Shown here piece after piece: positions 46,079 through 55,023 of a DNA stretch of 57,640 bases. The position numbers and the translations under genes were made by a program. The first letter of the stretch is position 1, and each line of letters starts with the position of its first letter. The notes beneath the pieces are model-generated. The model did not search any database. It worked only from the letters and a program-made list of their open reading frames with translations, and was not told where the DNA came from. Origin of the DNA: Psychrosphaera sp. (GTDB lineage Bacteria > Pseudomonadota > Gammaproteobacteria > Enterobacterales > Alteromonadaceae). The stretch spans positions 1 to 57,640 of the forward strand of contig JAOHFM010000005.1 in assembly GCA_028098005.1 (NCBI GenBank). The letters run 5' to 3'.

Positions 46079-47527
46079 ATGAAAATTAATAAATCAATTA
46101 TTGCTTGTGCTGTTGTTATGGCACTTGGTACTCAAGCTGCGTATGCACAAGACGATGTTAAATCAGAACCTGTTGCTCGTGTGAACAGTGATTTTCAGAC
46201 AAATGCAATTGGCAATTCTATCATTGTTGAGCAAATCTCAGCAGTTGGCTCTGAATTTGGAAATGACCTAGAGCTTATGCAAGTTGGTGATGTAAACGGC
46301 ATCAATATCCTTATTGAAGGTGAAGGTAACTTAACATTAGTAAACCAGGACGGCGAATCGAACATCGCAAACTTATCAAGCATTGGCGATATGAACATAC
46401 AATCGGTTGACCAACTAGGTACGTCAAATGCGACGGAAACCTCTTTGGTTGGTAGCGATAATGTGGCTTCTGTTGCTCAAAGCGGTGATGGTTTTATTGG
46501 TTATTTCAATGAGTCAATAAATAATGTAACAGGCGATGGTAACCTTATTGAAACAACGCAAGATGGCGGTGGTAACTGGTCTGTTAATAACTCACTGGTT
46601 GGCTCTGGAAATGTAGTAGAAACGACTCAAATTGGAGATTGGAACGAATCTTTAATGATACAAGTTTCTGGTGATGATAATGTTCTTGAAATATCACAAG
46701 ACGGTTTCTACTCAGTTGCAAGAATCGATGAGTTAGCGGGAAGTGGTAACGAGATTGAAATCGAACAAGAGGGTGACACTCACCAAGCTCAATTAGGCGC
46801 AATATCTGGCGATGATAACGAAATCGGTATTGACCAAGAAGGCGTATCAAACACTGTGACGTTCGGCATTTACTTAGGTAACGACAATGAAATGGACGTT
46901 ACGCAAAACGGTGAAAGTAACGTATCTCAAATGGATGTTATAGGTGATGGAAACGAATTTACATCTACACAAAATGGTGTTGCAAACGATTCATACATTG
47001 GTGCTCTAGGTGCGGAAAATGAATTTTCTGTAAACCAGGTCGGTGATCTTAACCGCTCACATTTGGTTAACTTCAATGGTTTTGGTAACGATGTAAATAT
47101 CACACAATCAGGTTTTGAAAACACGTCAATAGTTGAAGCATCAGCAGAAAACCAAGAGCTAATGACTGATAATAGTGACTTCGACATTGCACAAATGGGT
47201 GATCAAAACGATTTGTTTGTAAGTGTTAGTACTATTCTAGATAGCAACGCAAACTCAGTTGATATCCTACAAGACGGTGACTTGAACTCATTAGACATCT
47301 TGCTAGAAGGTAGCTCACATGCGCTTAACATTGAGCAAATTGGTGATGAGAACATGATTACAGGAGCTGGTGGTTCACCAATGCTAGTAGGTGGCGACCA
47401 AATTAACCTGAGCATTTCACAGCAGGGCAATGGTAACTTAGTTGAAGGCTCGGTTATTAGCTTGGGCGGCTCAATTGATATCACACAAGTAGGTGATTGG
47501 AATACAGCAGTAATCGTGCAAGAATAG
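46079..47527 (+). CDS. csgA: Major curlin subunit CsgA, unusually long and acidic
   Basis: The start is ATG 46079 (MKINKSIIACAVVMALG), with GGAGGA upstream; an open frame reaching back to 45995 overlaps csgB and is not the real start. The product has 482 residues, three times E. coli CsgA (151). After a signal peptide (to about 23, AYA) and a short N-terminal segment there are about 18 curlin repeats of 22-24 residues, typically G-[SD]-[DG]-N-x-[ILV]-x-[IVT]-x-Q-x-G-x-x-N. The mature chain contains one Lys, three Arg and no Cys but many Asp and Glu, so it is highly acidic. It is predicted to form the beta-solenoid amyloid fibre. A strong hairpin follows the gene. Confidence 0.93.
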   Translation: MKINKSIIACAVVMALGTQAAYAQDDVKSEPVARVNSDFQTNAIGNSIIVEQISAVGSEFGNDLELMQVGDVNGINILIEGEGNLTLVNQDGESNIANLSSIGDMNIQSVDQLGTSNATETSLVGSDNVASVAQSGDGFIGYFNESINNVTGDGNLIETTQDGGGNWSVNNSLVGSGNVVETTQIGDWNESLMIQVSGDDNVLEISQDGFYSVARIDELAGSGNEIEIEQEGDTHQAQLGAISGDDNEIGIDQEGVSNTVTFGIYLGNDNEMDVTQNGESNVSQMDVIGDGNEFTSTQNGVANDSYIGALGAENEFSVNQVGDLNRSHLVNFNGFGNDVNITQSGFENTSIVEASAENQELMTDNSDFDIAQMGDQNDLFVSVSTILDSNANSVDILQDGDLNSLDILLEGSSHALNIEQIGDENMITGAGGSPMLVGGDQINLSISQQGNGNLVEGSVISLGGSIDITQVGDWNTAVIVQE

Positions 47528-47548
47528 AGTTATTATTAACTCCATTGA

Positions 47549-47570
47549 AAGGGGCTTTTTTAAGCCCCTT
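47549..47570 (+). terminator. Strong hairpin between csgA and csgE
   Basis: AAGGGGCTT (47549-47557), loop TTTT, AAGCCCCTT (47562-47570): nine perfect pairs. Only AATTT follows, not a full T-run. It would partly terminate or protect the csgBA transcript so that fibre subunits outnumber the CsgEFG export proteins. Confidence 0.7.
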
Positions 47571-47590
47571 AATTTATCTAATATTCAAAT

Positions 47591-47971
47591 ATGTTAAAAA
47601 AATTCCTTCTTATTATTTTGATGGTTTTACCGCTAGAGTCTTTTTCAGAAGAAATTGAAATAGGTGGATTACTAATCGACAATACTATTAGCCGACAAGG
47701 GCGAGAATTTTCACATCAGTTTAGTCAATTTTGGCGAGACATTCCCAGTACTTCAGGTTTTAATGTACAAATTAAAGAGCAAGTGATCCCAAGATCTGGC
47801 ACTAAATTATCGGTATATTTAAATAATGATGTTATTGTAGTTACATACATGGGACGTAGACAGCAACCAATAAATAACCAAGTTGAAAGAGCAGTGTTTG
47901 CTCTTTTAGAAGCAATGGCCGCTAGCCAATTTACTCAGAACAACCCCGATTTAGCCAATGATGGATGGTAA
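47591..47971 (+). CDS. csgE: Curli secretion specificity factor CsgE
   Basis: A 126-residue periplasmic protein that caps the CsgG pore and selects CsgA/CsgB. It has a signal peptide ending about residue 19 (ESFS). The body shows the family pattern: EIGGLLIDNTISRQGREFSHQFSQFW, then KEQVIPRSGTKLSVYLNNDVI. The length is that of E. coli CsgE (129). Its 3' end overlaps the csgF start. Confidence 0.92.
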   Translation: MLKKFLLIILMVLPLESFSEEIEIGGLLIDNTISRQGREFSHQFSQFWRDIPSTSGFNVQIKEQVIPRSGTKLSVYLNNDVIVVTYMGRRQQPINNQVERAVFALLEAMAASQFTQNNPDLANDGW

Positions 47972-48414
47972 TTGTGAAGTTTAAACCACTAATTTTTATA
48001 TATTTAACTCTTCTTCCAAGCTTAAGCATTGCGTCAGACTTAATTTATAAGCCGGTTAACCCAAGTTTTGGCGGTAATCCATTAAACGGAAGTTTTTTAT
48101 TAAGTAAAGCTCAAGCGCAAAATACACATAAGGCTCCAGTAGTTCAGCAGTCCTATGCAGACCGTTTTCAAGCGTCGTTAGAACGAGCTTACATCAACAA
48201 ACTAGTACGGGAAATAACGGATCTGTCTTTTGGCGAAACGTGTGATCCTGCAGATACAACCTGTGAACCTAGCCTACTTGATCAAGACTCTATTTTTACT
48301 AGTGGAGATCATATTATAGAGGTCATTACTACAAACGCAGATACAATTACAATATCAGTTACGAATAGCGTAACTGGCGAAATAACAATTATAGAAATTC
48401 CAAGGTTTGGGTAA
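47965..48414 (+). CDS. csgF: Curli assembly protein CsgF
   Basis: This protein links CsgG to CsgB at the cell surface. Signal peptide to about residue 23, then SDLIYKPVNPSFGGNPLNGSFLL, the conserved CsgF N-terminus that inserts into the CsgG pore. It has 149 residues (E. coli 138). The ATG at 47965 overlaps csgE; a GTG three codons later (47974) is an alternative start. Two Cys residues (CDPADTTC) in the C-terminal part are close together. Confidence 0.92.
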   Translation: MVIVKFKPLIFIYLTLLPSLSIASDLIYKPVNPSFGGNPLNGSFLLSKAQAQNTHKAPVVQQSYADRFQASLERAYINKLVREITDLSFGETCDPADTTCEPSLLDQDSIFTSGDHIIEVITTNADTITISVTNSVTGEITIIEIPRFG

Positions 48415-48418
48415 TATT

Positions 48419-49207
48419 ATGAAGCAGTTAATAACCCTTAGTTTTGCATTAGCCTTAACCGGTTGTTCAACACTTAATAATCTTGTACCACCAAATCAAA
48501 CCGTAGCAATAAAAGAAGTTGAAACCGAGTCGTTTGCGGAACTGAAAGCGCTACCGAAGCCTATGGGTGTCATACCCGTATCTGTCTATTCATTTCGTGA
48601 TCAAACCGGTCAGTATAAACCTCAAGATAACGGCAGCTCGTTTTCAACAGCCGTTACGCAAGGCGCTACTTCTATTTTAATGCAAGCTTTGAGCGACTCA
48701 GATTGGTTTTTACCCGTTGAGCGTGAGGGTTTACAAAATATTTTAACTGAGCGAAAAATTATTCGAGCAGCCTTACAAGAAAGTAAGAAGTTGGGCGATA
48801 CAGGAAAAGAGTTACCACCTCTTACAACATCAAAAATTTTAATTGAAGGTGGGATCATAAGCTACGACTCGAATATAAAAACGGGCGGCTTTGGTGCTGA
48901 ATATTTTGGTATTGGGGCTTCTGAACTGTATAGAGAAGATTTAATTTCTATTTATATGCGTGCCGTTGATGTAAGAACAGGCCAGGTGTTAGTGTCTGTT
49001 TCTACCTCAAAAAAAGTACTAAGCAAAGAAATAAGAGCTGGCTTTTTTAGGTATGTTAGTTTTAAGCGATTAGCAGAGGCAGAGGGGGGTTACAGTACCA
49101 ACGAACCAATGCATATCTGTGTGAAACAAACGGTTGAAAAAGCGATTACAGAACTTGTTTTAAAGGGAATTGAGAAGAATGTTTGGCGCTCGCAAGTAAA
49201 CAGTTAA
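48419..49207 (+). CDS. csgG: Curli export outer-membrane lipoprotein CsgG
   Basis: A 262-residue lipoprotein that forms the nonameric outer-membrane channel for curlin. The start is ATG 48419; upstream codons of the open frame (from 48407) overlap csgF. The lipobox is LTGC (Cys16). Family segments include IPVSVYSFRDQTGQYKP, FLPVEREGLQNILTERKIIR, ILIEGGIISYDSNIKTGG and DVRTGQVLVSVSTSKKVLS. It is the last gene of the csgBAEFG run, 4 bases after csgF. It converges with csgD, with a hairpin between. Confidence 0.94.
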   Translation: MKQLITLSFALALTGCSTLNNLVPPNQTVAIKEVETESFAELKALPKPMGVIPVSVYSFRDQTGQYKPQDNGSSFSTAVTQGATSILMQALSDSDWFLPVEREGLQNILTERKIIRAALQESKKLGDTGKELPPLTTSKILIEGGIISYDSNIKTGGFGAEYFGIGASELYREDLISIYMRAVDVRTGQVLVSVSTSKKVLSKEIRAGFFRYVSFKRLAEAEGGYSTNEPMHICVKQTVEKAITELVLKGIEKNVWRSQVNS

Positions 49208-49222
49208 TTGAAACCTGTCCAA

Positions 49223-49257
49223 AAGTTAGTAGCAAAGAATTTAATTGCTGCTAACTT
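49223..49257. terminator. 12-bp hairpin at the csgG/csgD junction
   Basis: AAGTTAGTAGCA (49223-49234) and TGCTGCTAACTT (49246-49257) pair with one G-U. It overlaps the last codons and stop of csgD. Four Ts follow on the minus strand. Probable bidirectional transcript end. Confidence 0.55.
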
Positions 49258-49942
49258 GTTGACTTAGAGTAATCAACTCCACTCTATTTCTAGAGTCGGT
49301 CTTACGGAAAATACTATAAAGATGGGTTTTAACCGTGTTAGGGCTTATATGTAACTGATCTGCAATCTCCTGGTTTTTAGCGCCTAATGAAACGAGCTTA
49401 ATGATAGCATTTTCACGTCGAGTTAAATTAGTGAAACAAGCGTTCGGTAACTCTTGTTTGTTAGAACTGCTAACACCCTGTAACAACTCGGAGATAGCCT
49501 CATTCATCGTTTCTCGTTTAAACCAACGTTCACCCTTTTGAAGTTGAATTAATCCTCTCAAAACTATATCAGGACGATCCGCTAAATAAAAAACGCCATC
49601 TATTCCTGTTAGAAGCAACTGCTTCTCACAGAGGGTGTCACAAGGTACGTTGAATAACACAACTCTAATGTTTTTTGTCACGTCAGCTATTTCTTTAGGG
49701 ATTTTGCCACCCCAGCTTTGGCCCGAAACATCGATGAATAACATGTTGAAGTGCTGCAGACTTTTCTCTTCAGGCAAAGTACTAATTATTTTTGACTTTA
49801 AGCCGCAAGTTTCTAGTAACGGTGTAAAATTTTTAACAAGTGGTGTTGCTGCAGTAGAGGGTTTCGCTAACAACAAAACTTCTAGCTTTGGTGATTCCTT
49901 TGAAGTCATCATATCTCTTTTTATCAATTCATCGAAAGCCAT
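49241..49942 (-). CDS. csgD: CsgD-like LuxR-family regulator
   Basis: This 233-residue regulator has an N-terminal receiver-like domain (about 18-140) and a C-terminal LuxR helix-turn-helix: LTRRENAIIKLVSLGAKNQEIA, then SPNTVKTHLYSIFRKTDSRNRVEL, as in E. coli CsgD. The receiver keeps an Asp in LFIDVSG but lacks the usual acidic pair at the start and the Lys-Pro motif, so it is probably not phosphorylated, as in CsgD. The context, convergent with csgG, supports assignment as the curli activator. ATG 49942 has no good ribosome site; ATG 49909 or 49912 follow AAAGAGAT and may be the real start. Confidence 0.88.
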   Translation of the reverse strand: MAFDELIKRDMMTSKESPKLEVLLLAKPSTAATPLVKNFTPLLETCGLKSKIISTLPEEKSLQHFNMLFIDVSGQSWGGKIPKEIADVTKNIRVVLFNVPCDTLCEKQLLLTGIDGVFYLADRPDIVLRGLIQLQKGERWFKRETMNEAISELLQGVSSSNKQELPNACFTNLTRRENAIIKLVSLGAKNQEIADQLHISPNTVKTHLYSIFRKTDSRNRVELITLSQQVSSN

Positions 49943-50087
49943 ACTAGTTGGACTTAATTACCCTTGTAAACAAAAACTAATCCGTATTTACATTTGTTTA
50001 CAAATTAAGCCTAAAGCTTTTAATATCTTGAATTTGGGAATGTGACTAAAGTATTAAGTGTTAAATTGAACACTGACTTGCAGATAT

Positions 50088-50112
50088 AAAAAAACCGACA
50101 GGGTGTCGGTTT
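50088..50112 (-). terminator. Rho-independent terminator of tRNA-Leu
   Basis: On the minus strand CCGACA, loop CCC, TGTCGG, then seven Ts (to 50088). It lies 15 bases after the tRNA 3' end. Confidence 0.88.
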
Positions 50113-50126
50113 GATATGCAAAAAAG

Positions 50127-50211
50127 TGGTACCGGTGGGCGGACTTGAACCGCCACTCCCGAAGGAAACGGATTTTGAATCCGTCGTGTCTACCAATTTC
50201 ACCACACCGGC
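50127..50211 (-). tRNA. tRNA-Leu(CAA)
   Basis: An 85-base tRNA with encoded CCA. The anticodon stem ACGGA/TCCGT encloses TTCAAAA, giving anticodon CAA, which reads UUG. It has a long class II variable arm (TTTCCTTCGGGAG), a D arm GGTGAAATTGGTAGAC, and the T loop GTTCAAG. The acceptor pair 1-72 reads G-U rather than G-C. It is a single gene followed by a terminator. Confidence 0.96.
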
Positions 50212-50432
50212 AGTACTACTTTTTTGCTGACTCTGATAACGTAAATATCGAGTTATTTAGAGGCTTTAAATTCAGGAGCTATATAAATCACTTACATAAT
50301 TTAAAATGCGCCGTCTCTAAGCGCAGGAATTATAACTACCCTAAATTGACATGCAAGTTATTTGTGAGATTAGATGTTTAATCGAATAGATATTATGCAA
50401 CTTGAATAAAAGGTTTTTGCAAATATGCTTTA

Positions 50433-50981
50433 TTGATACACTTAAATGACGATGACAGGTTTTTAGGTAAAACAGATTTGGAAACAAATAATAGAGCAAG
50501 TTTTTTTAAACGATTAGCGGCAATGGTGTATGACTGGTTAGCCGTCATCGCGTTATCAATGTTAGTAACAATTGTAAATCTAGTTATGGTGTCATACGGT
50601 GCCGATTATGGTTTATTTGATTTATCGAACTATTCTGACCCCTCAGAATATTTGAACGCTCAAACTTGGTTTCAAATTGAACTACTTTTATGGGTTTGGT
50701 TTTTCTATGCTTGGTTTTGGCATGATGGTGGACAAACGATTGGCATGAGAGCTTGGCGACTTAAGCTTCAACGTCTAGATGGAAAGCCGTTAGAGTTATC
50801 AAGATCATTTAAAAGAGCTGCATTTTCACTATTGGGTTTGGGTAATGTTTTAGTTTTAATAGGCTTTAAAGAAAAACTTTCTTTACAGGATAGATTAACA
50901 AAAACGGAAATGATTGTATTAACCAAAGAGCAAAATAAGCAAATATACTTGCGTGGTGTTGAAGATCCGAATGAACCCTAG
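50433..50981 (+). CDS. RDD-family membrane protein
   Basis: An inner-membrane protein of up to 182 residues. The RDD signature Arg and Asp residues are visible: RASFFKRLAAMVYDWLAVIAL, then GGQTIGMRAWRLKLQ and LSLQDRLTKTEMIVL. Three hydrophobic helices are evident (about 35-55, 83-105, and a short one near 130-145). The start is uncertain: the open frame begins at TTG 50433 without a good ribosome site, and TTG 50478 is the next candidate. The function of RDD proteins is mostly unknown; transport has been proposed for some. It converges with lptG. Confidence 0.8.
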   Translation: MIHLNDDDRFLGKTDLETNNRASFFKRLAAMVYDWLAVIALSMLVTIVNLVMVSYGADYGLFDLSNYSDPSEYLNAQTWFQIELLLWVWFFYAWFWHDGGQTIGMRAWRLKLQRLDGKPLELSRSFKRAAFSLLGLGNVLVLIGFKEKLSLQDRLTKTEMIVLTKEQNKQIYLRGVEDPNEP

Positions 50982-51001
50982 CCAACGTTTACTAGTGAAG
51001 T

Positions 51002-51032
51002 GCCGAAGATAAAATTTAGCCTTACCTTCGGC
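51002..51032. terminator. Hairpin at the RDD/lptG junction
   Basis: GCCGAAG (51002-51008) pairs with CTTCGGC (51026-51032) across a 17-base loop; a flanking AAG/CTT with one bulged base extends the stem. No strong T-run on either side. Probable transcript end for both genes. Confidence 0.5.
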
Positions 51033-51044
51033 TTAAAAGATAAA

Positions 51045-52121
51045 TTACTTTTGCTTTTTAGTTAACAAGTGTATGGATATTAAGAAAAATACTAAAGTTG
51101 GTGCAAAAGCACCTAGCATTGCAGGTAGTTCATAAACTAACGCCATTGAGCCGAATACTTTGTCCACTAGAAAGAATGAAAACCCTGTTAATATACCTAG
51201 AATAATTCTCGCGCCCATTGTAACCGAACGTAATGGCCCAAATATAAATGACAGGGCCAACAAAAGCATGACTGCAACATTAAAAGGCTGGAAAATCTTT
51301 CGCCAAAAAGCCAATTCATATCGGCTCGCATTTTGGCCGTTTTTGTTTAAATAATTGAGGTAGTCAGTTAATTCTGACAGTGCCATTCTTTCCGGTTTTA
51401 CTGAAACAATACCAAGCTTGTTCGGCGCAAGTTCAGTAGGCCAAGGAAGCACCTCTTTGAAGGATGACGTGATGCTTCTTTCGTTCCAGTGTTTAACCTC
51501 TACATTGGTCAATATCCATTGACCATTCTCAAAAGTGCCAGCTTCAGCCTTTAGTTGCCTCGTGAGCTTTAAGTCACTGTCGAAGTCAAAAACAGAAACA
51601 CCAAGTAATTCACCACCTTCTGTAACTTCTTTTATATTAATAAAGGTATCAGACTCTTTAGCCCATATTCCTTTGTCTGCAGCATAAATGTCACCACCAC
51701 TTATTGCCTGAGTTTTTAATTCATTTGCTTTTTTTATCGACGCTGGAACACCCCACTCAGAAAAAACCATCATAGCGAGGATTAGCACCGTACTTGTTTT
51801 TAATACAGCACCAACCACATTCCCTTTAGACAATCCAACGGCCTGCATTACTACTAGCTCTGAACTAGAAGCTAACGCACCTAATCCAACTAAACCACCA
51901 ATCATAGCTGCCATAGGGAAAAACGCTTCAAAGTCTTGCGGAACAAGAAAAAGAGCATATAGAGCGGCAGTAACGGCAGTGAAATCGGCCCTTCCTATGT
52001 ACTTTAGTTGCTCAATAAACCGAAAAAGAGAACTAATTCCAACGAGTACACCTAAGGTAACCATAATAGAGCTAATAACCGTTCTGCCCACATAACGCTC
52101 TATAATTGACATGCCTAACAT
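51045..52121 (-). CDS. lptG: LPS export ABC transporter permease LptG
   Basis: An inner-membrane component of the Lpt machine that extracts LPS and passes it to LptC/LptA. It has 358 residues with six helices in a 3+3 arrangement around a periplasmic jellyroll. MSIIERYVGRTVISSIMVT and SSELVVMQAVGLSKGNVV (coupling helix for LptB) are family landmarks. ATG 52121 overlaps the lptF stop (TAATG); an in-frame ATG three codons later gives the more typical N-terminus. Confidence 0.94.
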   Translation of the reverse strand: MLGMSIIERYVGRTVISSIMVTLGVLVGISSLFRFIEQLKYIGRADFTAVTAALYALFLVPQDFEAFFPMAAMIGGLVGLGALASSSELVVMQAVGLSKGNVVGAVLKTSTVLILAMMVFSEWGVPASIKKANELKTQAISGGDIYAADKGIWAKESDTFINIKEVTEGGELLGVSVFDFDSDLKLTRQLKAEAGTFENGQWILTNVEVKHWNERSITSSFKEVLPWPTELAPNKLGIVSVKPERMALSELTDYLNYLNKNGQNASRYELAFWRKIFQPFNVAVMLLLALSFIFGPLRSVTMGARIILGILTGFSFFLVDKVFGSMALVYELPAMLGAFAPTLVFFLISIHLLTKKQK

Positions 52122-53236
52122 TAACTAGCTTCCTTACTTTGTTTTGTTTTACTTGCTAACCAAAATTGCCTCAGTTTGCCTCCGCTAGAGCGGTCTTTCA
52201 TGAGTAATAATGTTGCTGTAAAGAGACCAATAATATGTATCCACCAAAGGCCGACGGAAAGTGGGATCTTTCCATCTTCCAACGCTGACTTGGCTAATAA
52301 AAGAAGAATGTAATAGGCGAAAAAGATAACTAACCCAGGTAATATTTTTCCAAACCGACCTTGTCTTGGATTTACAGAGCTTAAAGGAACTGCGATTAAG
52401 GCTAAGATAGGAATCGTTAATGGAATAGCAATTCGCCATTGGAATTCAGCTTGAGCCTCTATATCGTTTGTATTGATTAGCTCGAGCGTACTTTGAGCCG
52501 CTAAATTTCTACTTCTGCGCTCAACGGCTTGTTCTTCCATTAGTATTTGATATTTAGAAAAGTTGAGTCTCTGCAATTCTGAATTGTCGTTAAAGTTATA
52601 TCGATGACCCGAAGACAAAATAAGATCCTGTTGACCGCTTGGTAAATCTTGTAACTTTCCTGATTGCGCAAAAACAACGCTTTCTACTCCTGACTCACCG
52701 GCTTGCGCTACAAATACTTTTTTCATATCCGATGTACTACGTTCTATGTCGTGAACAAAAACGACAGAATCGCCTTTGCCAGCTTTTTGAAAGCGACCTG
52801 CAGTTAGGGTAGATAAGACGCCTTCTGCCGCCGCATTTTCGCGGACTTGATATTCATACTCGGCTGATGCAGGGGCTAAATAAAGGGTTATAGAACCACC
52901 AATTAGAGCCATAATTGTGGCAAATAAAAGTGCAACTCTAGCAACGTACCACTCAGAAACTCCGCACGCTTTTAAAACACTCATTTCTTGGTCTGCGTAA
53001 AGTCGACCGTAGGCTAACATAACGCCTAAAAAAACACTCAAAGGGAGTATTACAGCGGCAAGTTGAGGAAAACGTAAACCAATGATTGATGCTACTAGAT
53101 AACCGGGGATTTTACCTTCTGTTGCATCGGCTAAAACACGAACAAACGTTTGACTCATGAATATACTCATAAGAACAATAAAAACCGCAAACTGAGACTT
53201 AAAAATTTCTGCCGTTAAATAACGTAAAATTATCAC
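52121..53236 (-). CDS. lptF: LPS export ABC transporter permease LptF
   Basis: Partner permease of LptG, 371 residues. Start GTG 53236 gives MIILRYLTAEIFKSQFAVF, matching E. coli LptF. Landmarks are ILPLSVFLGVMLAYGRLYADQEMSVL (read as a motif region near 60-85) and NPRQGRFGKILPGLVIFF near the C-terminal helices. The gene is followed by lptG with a 1-base TAATG overlap. It is divergent from pepA, the arrangement conserved in many gammaproteobacteria. It is essential in LPS-bearing relatives. Confidence 0.94.
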   Translation of the reverse strand: MIILRYLTAEIFKSQFAVFIVLMSIFMSQTFVRVLADATEGKIPGYLVASIIGLRFPQLAAVILPLSVFLGVMLAYGRLYADQEMSVLKACGVSEWYVARVALLFATIMALIGGSITLYLAPASAEYEYQVRENAAAEGVLSTLTAGRFQKAGKGDSVVFVHDIERSTSDMKKVFVAQAGESGVESVVFAQSGKLQDLPSGQQDLILSSGHRYNFNDNSELQRLNFSKYQILMEEQAVERRSRNLAAQSTLELINTNDIEAQAEFQWRIAIPLTIPILALIAVPLSSVNPRQGRFGKILPGLVIFFAYYILLLLAKSALEDGKIPLSVGLWWIHIIGLFTATLLLMKDRSSGGKLRQFWLASKTKQSKEAS

Positions 53237-53480
53237 TCACAAACCTTATAAAACTTGTACTTTTACTGGAATAATGCCGATTTTTGAGTAAACTTCTTAT
53301 TTTCACAAGAAATCTTTTTTATAGCAGGCTAAACTCATGCTATAACAATCGGACAACAAGCCTTTTCTAGACTTAAACTTTTGTGCAAGGCTAGATTATA
53401 ATGGTAAATCAGTGAAACACCGATAAAAATTTTAAATTTAAGTGGAATATTAAAGGTTCACTTATGTTTTTGGAGAGATC

Positions 53481-54986
53481 ATGGAATTTAGTGTAAAAAG
53501 CGGCAGTCCCGAAAAACAACGCAGTGCATGCATTGTTGTAGGTGTTTACGAACCTCGTCGACTTTCTCCGGTAGCGGAACAGTTAGATCAAATTAGTGAA
53601 GGATATATTAGTAACCTTTTGCGTCGTGGCGATTTAGAAGGCAAACCTGGTCAAGTTCTATTGTTACATCATGTACCTAACGTTCTTAGCGAACGTGTAT
53701 TATTAGTAGGTTGTGGTAAAGAGCGTGAATTAAACGAACGTCAATATCGTCAAATCATTAAGAAAACCATAGATACATTAAACGAAACGGGCTCAATGGA
53801 GTCGGTTTGTTTCTTAACTGAAATGCACGTAAAAGGCAGAGATACGTATTGGAAAGTAAGACAAGCAGTTGAAGCAACTATGCATAGTCTTTATAGCTTT
53901 AACCAGCTTAAAAGCAAAAAAGATGAAGCGCGTCGTCCACTTCGTAAACTTGTATTTAATGTACCTACGCGTCGTGAATTAGCGTTAGGCGAGTCTGCCA
54001 TTGAACATAGTTTAGCAATCTCAAACGGTTCAAAAATGTGCCGTGATGTTGCCAATATGCCACCAAATATATGTAATCCAGCATATTTAGCTGACCAAGG
54101 TAAAACACTAGAAGAGTTTGATAACGTTAGTGTTTCAACCGTTGGTGAAAAAGAAATGGCTGAACTAGGAATGAACTCCTACTTAGCGGTTGGCCGTGGC
54201 AGCGAGAATGAGTCTATAATGACCATTATTGACTACAAAGGCGGCAATGAAGGCGATGCACCCATCGTTCTTGTTGGTAAAGGTTTAACATTTGACTCAG
54301 GCGGTATTTCAATTAAACCATCTGCTCAAATGGACGAAATGAAATATGACATGGGTGGCGCTGCTGGTGTTTTGGGCGCAATGCGTTCACTAGTAGAATT
54401 AGGTCTACCGTTAAATGTTGTTGGTATTTTGGCAGGCTGTGAAAATATGCCAAGTTCAAATGCATACCGTCCAGGTGACGTTTTAACAACAATGTCTGGT
54501 AAAACCGTGGAAGTGTTGAATACCGATGCAGAAGGGCGTTTAGTGTTATGTGATGCGTTAACTTATGTTGAGCGTTATGACCCTGAATTGGTAATTGATG
54601 TTGCTACGTTAACGGGTGCATGTGTTGTTGCACTAGGCAAACACGCAACTGGATTATTAAGTAGTCATAACCCGTTAGCACACGAGCTACTAAATGCATC
54701 AGAGCAATCTGGTGATAGAGCTTGGCGTTTACCATTATGGGATGAGTATCAAGACCAATTAGAAAGTCCGTTTGCAGACTTTACTAACTTAGGTGGTCGA
54801 GATGCGGGAACCATTACCGCTGCATGTTTCTTGTCTAGATTTACTAAGAAGTACAACTGGGCACACTTAGATATTGCAGGAACAGCTTGGGTAAGCGGAG
54901 GTCCTAATAAAGGGGCAACCGGTCGTCCAGTTCCTATGCTTACACAGTTCTTAATGAACCGTGCAGGTATCGCGGTTGAGCAATAA
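53481..54986 (+). CDS. pepA: Leucyl aminopeptidase PepA (M17)
   Basis: A 501-residue cytosolic aminopeptidase with two metals. The M17 signature NTDAEGRL is at 347-354; metal/active-site segments [29 protein letters not shown] (around 270-297) and the N-terminal domain with [16 protein letters not shown] are present. Upstream GGAGA precedes the ATG. In E. coli PepA is also a DNA-binding accessory factor (XerCD/cer, carAB); whether that is so here is not shown. It lies divergent from lptF and upstream of holC and valS, a conserved order. Confidence 0.96.
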   Translation: MEFSVKSGSPEKQRSACIVVGVYEPRRLSPVAEQLDQISEGYISNLLRRGDLEGKPGQVLLLHHVPNVLSERVLLVGCGKERELNERQYRQIIKKTIDTLNETGSMESVCFLTEMHVKGRDTYWKVRQAVEATMHSLYSFNQLKSKKDEARRPLRKLVFNVPTRRELALGESAIEHSLAISNGSKMCRDVANMPPNICNPAYLADQGKTLEEFDNVSVSTVGEKEMAELGMNSYLAVGRGSENESIMTIIDYKGGNEGDAPIVLVGKGLTFDSGGISIKPSAQMDEMKYDMGGAAGVLGAMRSLVELGLPLNVVGILAGCENMPSSNAYRPGDVLTTMSGKTVEVLNTDAEGRLVLCDALTYVERYDPELVIDVATLTGACVVALGKHATGLLSSHNPLAHELLNASEQSGDRAWRLPLWDEYQDQLESPFADFTNLGGRDAGTITAACFLSRFTKKYNWAHLDIAGTAWVSGGPNKGATGRPVPMLTQFLMNRAGIAVEQ

Positions 54987-55023
54987 GCTCAATCGTTTTT
55001 ATAATTTATAAAGTTGGGCCGTT

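Noticed and set aside
49943..50432. tRNA-Leu neighbourhood considered as an integration site
   Set aside because: No integrase, no duplicated tRNA 3' end and no mobile genes within the window; flanks are ordinary chromosomal genes.
52185..52439. 84-codon open frame inside lptF on the same strand
   Set aside because: It overlaps the conserved C-terminal half of lptF in another frame, has no ribosome site and reads as low-complexity Ser-rich sequence.
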